A stretch of 64,000 bases of DNA from positions 62,001 to 126,000 of the forward strand of contig JAVJVN010000013.1 in NCBI GenBank assembly GCA_040221055.1, read 5' to 3'. Position 1 is the first letter of the stretch. Each line of letters begins with the position of its first letter. The translations under genes were made by a program, and so were the position numbers. The notes under the pieces were generated by a model. The model ran no database searches. It worked only from the letters and a program-made list of their open reading frames with translations, and was not told where the DNA came from. Origin of the DNA: Rhodothermales bacterium (GTDB taxonomy: Bacteria > Bacteroidota > Rhodothermia > Rhodothermales > UBA10348). This document shows, one piece after another, positions 59,536 to 64,000 of the stretch.

Positions 59536-60124
59536 TTTACACGAATCCACCGTGCCGCCCGCATTCCCCATCCCCATTCCCATCGGGGCGCGGGTCCCCC
59601 GGCGTCCGGCCCACCGGTGGGTCCGGCGCGTGCTGCATGCGGCGGGCTGGCAATTCGAAGGGGAAGTCCCGGACGCGCCCAAGTTCGTGCTCATTGCCGC
59701 ACCCCACACGTCGAATTGGGATTTCGTCCTGGCCATGGGAATCGTTTTCGGGATGGGGCTGGACTTCCACTGGATAGGGAAGCACACGCTGTTCCGGGGT
59801 CCGTTCGGACCCCTCATGCGCTGGGCCGGGGGTATTCCGGTCAACCGGCAGCGCCCCGGGCGGCTGGTCCCGGACACCATCGAGGCCTTCCGGGCCCACG
59901 ACCGGTTCGTGGTCGGGCTGTCCCCGGAAGGGACGCGGCGGCGGGTAGACACCTGGAAAACGGGATTCCACCGGATTGCCGCTGGCGCGGGTGTGCCCAT
60001 CCTGCCCGCCTGGATCGATGCCCGGCGCAAACGCATCGGATTCGCCCCCCTGTTCTGGCCGACCGGCGATCGTGACGCCGACATGGCGCATCTCATGGAA
60101 TGGTATGGGCAGTTTTCACGATAG
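59528..60124 (+). CDS. Lysophospholipid acyltransferase family protein
   Basis: The product is 198 residues. The acyltransferase block 1 is APHTSNWDFVLAMG (His and Asp four apart), block 2 is around HTLFRGPFGPLMRWAGGIPV and block 3 is VVGLSPEGTRRRVDTWKTGF. These place it in the PlsC-like superfamily, in the short group seen next to CoA or membrane genes. Its N-terminus is Pro-rich and not conserved-looking. The acceptor is unknown. It overlaps the coaE gene by 8 bases. Confidence 0.88.
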   Translation: MPDLHESTVPPAFPIPIPIGARVPRRPAHRWVRRVLHAAGWQFEGEVPDAPKFVLIAAPHTSNWDFVLAMGIVFGMGLDFHWIGKHTLFRGPFGPLMRWAGGIPVNRQRPGRLVPDTIEAFRAHDRFVVGLSPEGTRRRVDTWKTGFHRIAAGAGVPILPAWIDARRKRIGFAPLFWPTGDRDADMAHLMEWYGQFSR

Positions 60125-60182
60125 TCGGGCTTAATTCCGCGCGCCCCCTGTCGATCCAAGACGTGACAGACCTGGTATCGAC

Positions 60183-62873
60183 ATGCAACATCTTCTATCG
60201 CTCTACGGCCGGACGATCAGTCTGATCATCCTCGTTTTCCTCATTTCGTTCGGGGTGGTGGCGCTCGCGTTCACGTCGGTGCAGGCCATGGAGGAGCGCG
60301 ATCGCGTTCGCGTACTCCAGCACAATATCCTGAATGCCAATTCCACGGTCCGGGAGTTCATGCTTTCGCGGGATCCCGGCGAGGCCAAGGACACCGAGCA
60401 ATGGCTTCAGAAGGCCGATGCCATCCTGCATGAAGGGGTCCGGGTCGAGAATTACGAACGGCTCCACAGTGAACTCCATCTGTACCTGCACTCCATCAAC
60501 CAGTTGATCGAGGCGTATCAGACCCGCGGATTCTACGAGGAAGATGGACTGGAGGGCGAAATGCGGACCCGGTCGGCCAACTTGCACGCCATGTTTGCCG
60601 AGCGTGGCATGTCCCAGGCGGTCATCGAATTGCTCCAGGTCCGTCGCGCCGAAAAAAACTTCCTGCTGCGGGGCGGAACGGAATATGCCGATGAGCTGCA
60701 TCGGCGCATCGTGATCCTGAATCAAATGGTGGAGGCCACCGACAGCCCGGAATTCGTGTCGACCGCCAAGGACGAATTGGCGCATCTGCAACAGGATTTT
60801 GACCAGATTGCCATGGTTACCGACAAGGTGAACTACGTCCGGTCGAACCTGGCCTTCCTGGCCGCCGCCATCGAGGACTCGCTGAGCAAGGTCATTGTGG
60901 CGGAATCGGAACGGACCGAGCGGTTCCTGTGGATCTCCCTCGGGCTGGTCCTGTTTTCGTTCGTCCTGGGCATCCTGTATGCCATGTATATTTCGAAATC
61001 CATCGTCAAGCCGCTCAGTCTGCTTGAAGCGGCCGCCCGCCGGATTGGCAAGGGCGACGACATTTCCGACCTCCAGCTGGACCTGGTCGGGGATCTGGAG
61101 GACCTGACGCGCGCGCTGCACGGCCTGTCGGACCAGATGCAGGGCCGCAAGGAAAACGAACGCCTCCTGGCCGAATCGGCCGCCGAACTCAAGGCCGTGA
61201 ACAAGGAACTGGACGAGCGCAAGCGGGAACTGGAACGTCGGGCAGAAAAGCTGCACACCGTCGTGGAACGCCTGGAAGCCGCTCGCGAATCGGCCGAAGG
61301 CTCCGCCCAGATCAAGGCCGACTTCCTGGCCCAGATGAGCCACGAAATCCGGACGCCGCTGAACGGCATCATCGGCATGACCAGCCTGCTGGCCAACGAG
61401 GACCTGCGTCCCGACCACGCGGAAGTGATTGATGTCATCCGGACCAGCGGGGAGTCCCTGCTGACCATTGTGAACGACATCCTGGACTTCTCGAAAATCG
61501 AAGCCGGCGCGGTCATCGTGGAAGAGGAGCCCATGGTGGTTTCCGAATGCGTCGAGAGCGCACTCACCATGGTCGGACGCCTGGCCGCCCGCAAGGGGCT
61601 GGACCTGTCCTGCGACCTGGACGACAATGTGCCGCACAGCATTTTCGGCGATTCGGCGCGCCTGCGTCAGGTGCTGGTCAATCTCGTGGGGAATGCCGTT
61701 AAATTCACGGAAGAAGGCGAGGTCCAGATCCGCGTTTACCGCCCCGACCCGTCCCGCGATACCCTCCGGTTCGCCGTGGAAGACACTGGAATCGGCATTG
61801 CCGAGGCCCATCTGGAGGGCCTTTTCGAGCCCTTCCGCCAGGCGGAGGTGTCAACCACCCGCAAATTCGGGGGAACTGGACTCGGACTGTCCATCTCCCG
61901 GCAGCTCAGCGAACTCATGGGCGGCCGGATGTGGGTGGAATCGACGGTTGGCGTCGGGTCCACCTTCTTCTTCGACATCAAGGCTCCGACGGTGGAGTTG
62001 GCCGCGCCCTTGGCCCAGAACGTGGGTGCCCGGGTGCTCCTCATAAACGACCGTCCCCTGTTCAGTCGCGCCCTCATGCGGACCATGCAGGGATGGGGGG
62101 CCTTGGTCGATGTGGTTGCCACCGACGATGCCGCCACCGACATGCTGGCCCGTCGCGCCTACGACATGATCCTGCTGAACGATACGCCGAGCGGATTCGA
62201 CGGCGTCGCGGTTCAGGCCGTGGCCCACGCCCTTTCGGAGCAGGCCGGAGAGACCCCCATTTGCATCCTGCGGCATCTGGGCGACCAGATGGGAGAACGT
62301 GCGGGTCTGACGCTGGCCAAGCCCGTCCGGCAGGAGGCCCTGCGGACGTTGCTGGCGGGATCGCTGTCAAATGGTTCCGAAAACACGGGATCGAACGGCA
62401 CGGGGCCGAGCGCAACGGCGCCGGCGGCCGATCGGGCACCCGTCCACGCTTCCGGACCTTCGGCTCCGGTGCGCGTGCTGCTCGTGGAGGACAACGTGGT
62501 GAACCAGAAGGTGGGCAAACGGATGCTCCAGAAACTCGGATGCCAGGTGGATGTGGCTGAAACCGGGGAAGACGCCCTGATGGCCCTGGCCGACTTCGAC
62601 TACCCGGTCGTGTTCATGGACCTGCAGATGCCCGGTATTGACGGACTGGAAGCCACGCGGCGCATCCGCAACGGCATCTGCGGCGAGCATCGACCGTGGA
62701 TCATCGCCCTGACCGCCAATGCCACGACCGAGGACCGGAACCGGTGCCTGGAAGCCGGCATGGACGATTACGCGTCGAAACCGGTTCATCCATCGGTGTT
62801 GCGCTCGCTCCTGGAGCGGGCCGGGATGACGGTGGCTCCAATCAGTGCCGGAAGCAGTACGTTCACGCCGTAA
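60183..62873 (+). CDS. Hybrid sensor histidine kinase with degenerate and active receiver domains
   Basis: The product is 896 residues. A membrane helix (about 10-35), a helical periplasmic sensor of about 210 residues, a second helix ([20 protein letters not shown]), HAMP and a coiled coil lead to the H-box [20 protein letters not shown] and ATPase motifs ([37 protein letters not shown]). A first receiver-like domain ([20 protein letters not shown]) has Asn where the phosphoacceptor Asp belongs ([14 protein letters not shown]), so it cannot be phosphorylated there. A Gly/Ser/Asn/Thr-rich linker leads to a true receiver ([18 protein letters not shown], phospho-Asp in [13 protein letters not shown], Lys in YASKPVHP). 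There is no output domain, so it passes phosphate on to another protein. Its last 88 bases overlap the convergent flippase-like gene. Confidence 0.93.
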   Translation: MQHLLSLYGRTISLIILVFLISFGVVALAFTSVQAMEERDRVRVLQHNILNANSTVREFMLSRDPGEAKDTEQWLQKADAILHEGVRVENYERLHSELHLYLHSINQLIEAYQTRGFYEEDGLEGEMRTRSANLHAMFAERGMSQAVIELLQVRRAEKNFLLRGGTEYADELHRRIVILNQMVEATDSPEFVSTAKDELAHLQQDFDQIAMVTDKVNYVRSNLAFLAAAIEDSLSKVIVAESERTERFLWISLGLVLFSFVLGILYAMYISKSIVKPLSLLEAAARRIGKGDDISDLQLDLVGDLEDLTRALHGLSDQMQGRKENERLLAESAAELKAVNKELDERKRELERRAEKLHTVVERLEAARESAEGSAQIKADFLAQMSHEIRTPLNGIIGMTSLLANEDLRPDHAEVIDVIRTSGESLLTIVNDILDFSKIEAGAVIVEEEPMVVSECVESALTMVGRLAARKGLDLSCDLDDNVPHSIFGDSARLRQVLVNLVGNAVKFTEEGEVQIRVYRPDPSRDTLRFAVEDTGIGIAEAHLEGLFEPFRQAEVSTTRKFGGTGLGLSISRQLSELMGGRMWVESTVGVGSTFFFDIKAPTVELAAPLAQNVGARVLLINDRPLFSRALMRTMQGWGALVDVVATDDAATDMLARRAYDMILLNDTPSGFDGVAVQAVAHALSEQAGETPICILRHLGDQMGERAGLTLAKPVRQEALRTLLAGSLSNGSENTGSNGTGPSATAPAADRAPVHASGPSAPVRVLLVEDNVVNQKVGKRMLQKLGCQVDVAETGEDALMALADFDYPVVFMDLQMPGIDGLEATRRIRNGICGEHRPWIIALTANATTEDRNRCLEAGMDDYASKPVHPSVLRSLLERAGMTVAPISAGSSTFTP

Positions 62874-63700
62874 AGCGCCAGGCTGGCGGCCACCAGCAGC
62901 GCCGGATCCCATCCCTGTACCGTCGCCCAGAACGCGGCGAGTCCTTCCCGGACGCCCAGGTCCGTGACCATGACGTTCGGGATGAATCCCTTGGCGGACA
63001 ACACTATTCCGGCGCCGACCACCCGGTCCTGCACCGGTTCACGAAGGCCGAATGCCAGGAACAGGAGTGCGTACTGGGCAATCGTCACGCCGTAGCGCAC
63101 CAGGAACAGCATCAACAGCACCCCCTGCTCGGACCCCGTCAGGCTGCGCGCGCCTGCCGGAACCCGGGACCGCAGGAACGGCAGTCGGCGCGCCAGGACG
63201 AGCATGACGTCCGGGTGCGCTCCCAGGAAGAACATGGCGGCGGCCAGCAGGATGCAGGCAATGCTTGAGGCCACGGGCCACGGAACGCCGAGGGAAGGCC
63301 CGGCCAACGGCAGCAGAGCCCCCAGGACAAACGGGTGGATGCTGAACCTCAACAGGAACTCCCGCGCCGCCGCGCCCATCCGGGCCGTGCGGTGTTCGGC
63401 CGGTCCCACCAGGATGCGCGGCGCCCATTCTCCGGCACGGGCCGGGGTGAAGACGCCCGCCGTATAGCCCAGCAGGATGGCAACGATCGACGTGCGCACG
63501 GGTTGGGTCCGGCCCACCAGGATATGCCAGATGCCCACGCTGCAGGCTACCGGAACCACCACCAGCGCCGTGGCCCAGGCCACCAGATCGGCCCGACCGG
63601 TCGAGAGCGCCCGCCAGATGGCGGCCGCATCCACCCACCACACCACGAGGCCGATGACGGCCAGGGTGACGGGAATCCGCAGCCAGCGGAGCGCGCCCAA
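62786..63700 (-). CDS. Flippase-like integral membrane protein (AglD/MprF transmembrane family)
   Basis: The start codon is TTG at 63700, five bases after the yajC stop. The product is 304 residues with about eight membrane helices ([80 protein letters not shown]). The pattern [20 protein letters not shown] and [19 protein letters not shown] matches the lysylphosphatidylglycerol-synthetase-like/UPF0104 transmembrane family. The exact substrate is unknown. Its 3' end overlaps the convergent hybrid kinase gene by 88 bases, the longest convergent overlap in the window. Confidence 0.82.
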   Translation of the reverse strand: MGALRWLRIPVTLAVIGLVVWWVDAAAIWRALSTGRADLVAWATALVVVPVACSVGIWHILVGRTQPVRTSIVAILLGYTAGVFTPARAGEWAPRILVGPAEHRTARMGAAAREFLLRFSIHPFVLGALLPLAGPSLGVPWPVASSIACILLAAAMFFLGAHPDVMLVLARRLPFLRSRVPAGARSLTGSEQGVLLMLFLVRYGVTIAQYALLFLAFGLREPVQDRVVGAGIVLSAKGFIPNVMVTDLGVREGLAAFWATVQGWDPALLVAASLALYGVNVLLPALIGATVIPARSRSERNTDG

Positions 63701-63705
63701 CAGCT

Positions 63706-64000
63706 TTACTTCGCCGCCGCGTCCTTCGCGTTCACGATCGAAGAGAGGGCGCTTTTCTCGACCCGCAGTTTCGTGTTGCTGTCCACCTGGACGAGCACGG
63801 AGGTATCGTCCACCTGGGTCACGCTGCCGTGCACGCCACCGATGGTGATCACGCGATCACCCTTGGCCACGGCCTCGATCATCTTCTTGCGCTCATCTTC
63901 CTTCTTCTTCTGCGGGCGGATGATGAAGAAGTAGAAGACGATGAAAATGAGGATGAGCGGGAGGAACATGGCCAGGGGATTGGCCTGTTCGCCGCCTGCC
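63706..64000 (-). CDS. yajC: YajC preprotein translocase subunit, C-terminal part (truncated by window edge)
   Basis: The frame is open to the end of the window; the residues before the internal ATG at 63969 read AGGEQANPLA, which is the usual YajC N-terminus (Gln/Asn/Pro-Leu before FLPLILIFIVFYFFIIRPQK). So the true start lies beyond 64000. The single membrane helix, the RPQKKK charge cluster and the small SH3-like domain (GDRVITIGGVHGSVTQVDDT, VQVDSNTKLRVEKSAL) are complete. YajC works with SecDF. The flippase-like gene follows on the same strand. Confidence 0.93.
   Translation of the reverse strand, partial: AGGEQANPLAMFLPLILIFIVFYFFIIRPQKKKEDERKKMIEAVAKGDRVITIGGVHGSVTQVDDTSVLVQVDSNTKLRVEKSALSSIVNAKDAAAK

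Noticed and set aside
1-64000. tRNA, rRNA, tmRNA or other RNA genes
   Set aside because: Intergenic spaces are mostly below 130 bases and none shows a cloverleaf or known RNA core by eye; a covariance-model search would be needed to exclude small RNAs.

Overview
The window is a GC-rich, densely packed bacterial chromosome segment of about 57 protein-coding genes. No rRNA, tRNA, CRISPR array, insertion sequence or prophage is visible. No gap between genes exceeds about 255 bases, and many neighbours overlap by ATGA or a few bases. The gene content suggests a Rhodothermota/Balneolota-like member of the wider Bacteroidota group. This rests on a C-terminal type IX secretion sorting domain, secreted LVIVD-repeat propellers, a DUF4097 protein, a glutaminyl-tRNA synthetase with a YqeY tail, Bacteroidota-style HlyD/LolD exporter parts with an NtrC/NtrY pair, many genes without a Shine-Dalgarno, and several GTG or TTG starts. 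The lineage is an inference; no marker gene settles it.

Layout. 1-6.9 kb: the 3' part of uvrA, a small unknown protein, a secreted M24 peptidase, a lipoprotein, a Tat-exported metallo-beta-lactamase-fold enzyme and a beta-lactamase-fold protein with a TPR tail. 6.9-12.8 kb: a giant DUF11-RHS/YD-repeat surface protein followed directly by a small protein with a YD-like segment and a T9SS sorting domain. 12.8-20.5 kb, minus strand: four tandem secreted LVIVD-repeat paralogues, then a small exported protein and a Met-rich multicopper oxidase. 20.5-27.9 kb: housekeeping genes (RoxA-like oxygenase, OmpA/PKD porin-like protein, citrate synthase, a UDG-superfamily protein, RarA). 27.9-32.1 kb: a TRAP transporter whose membrane subunits (plus strand) and binding protein (minus strand) are separated by an esterase and a LOG-family gene. 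32-44 kb: SDR, TrmH-type methyltransferase, SAM methyltransferase, TPR lipoprotein, a degenerate FtsH-like peptidase, a GNAT-RimK fusion, a LolD-type ATPase, a propeller lipoprotein, GlnRS-YqeY and a GNAT enzyme.

44-54.7 kb: a DUF4097 protein, then a minus-strand operon (HlyD-type adaptor, LolD-type ATPase, 87-aa protein, secreted protein, SDR). A full-consensus sigma-54 promoter precedes it, and it is divergent from an NtrC-family regulator and its NtrY-like kinase. A canonical intrinsic terminator lies inside the signal-peptide codons of the fourth gene. Downstream are an AlgH protein and a Vgb-type propeller with a haem c motif. 54.7-56.5 kb: a compact pterin operon (PTPS, folE, SDR) that fits tetrahydrobiopterin synthesis. 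56.5-64 kb: HIT protein, predicted outer-membrane barrel, coaE, acyltransferase, a hybrid histidine kinase with a degenerate receiver, a flippase-like membrane protein and the 3' part of yajC.

The most distinctive signals are the sigma-54-driven exporter operon with its embedded terminator and no visible permease, the RHS plus T9SS-CTD gene pair, the LVIVD/multicopper-oxidase cluster, and the pterin operon. All functional statements come from reading motifs by eye; no database search was run.
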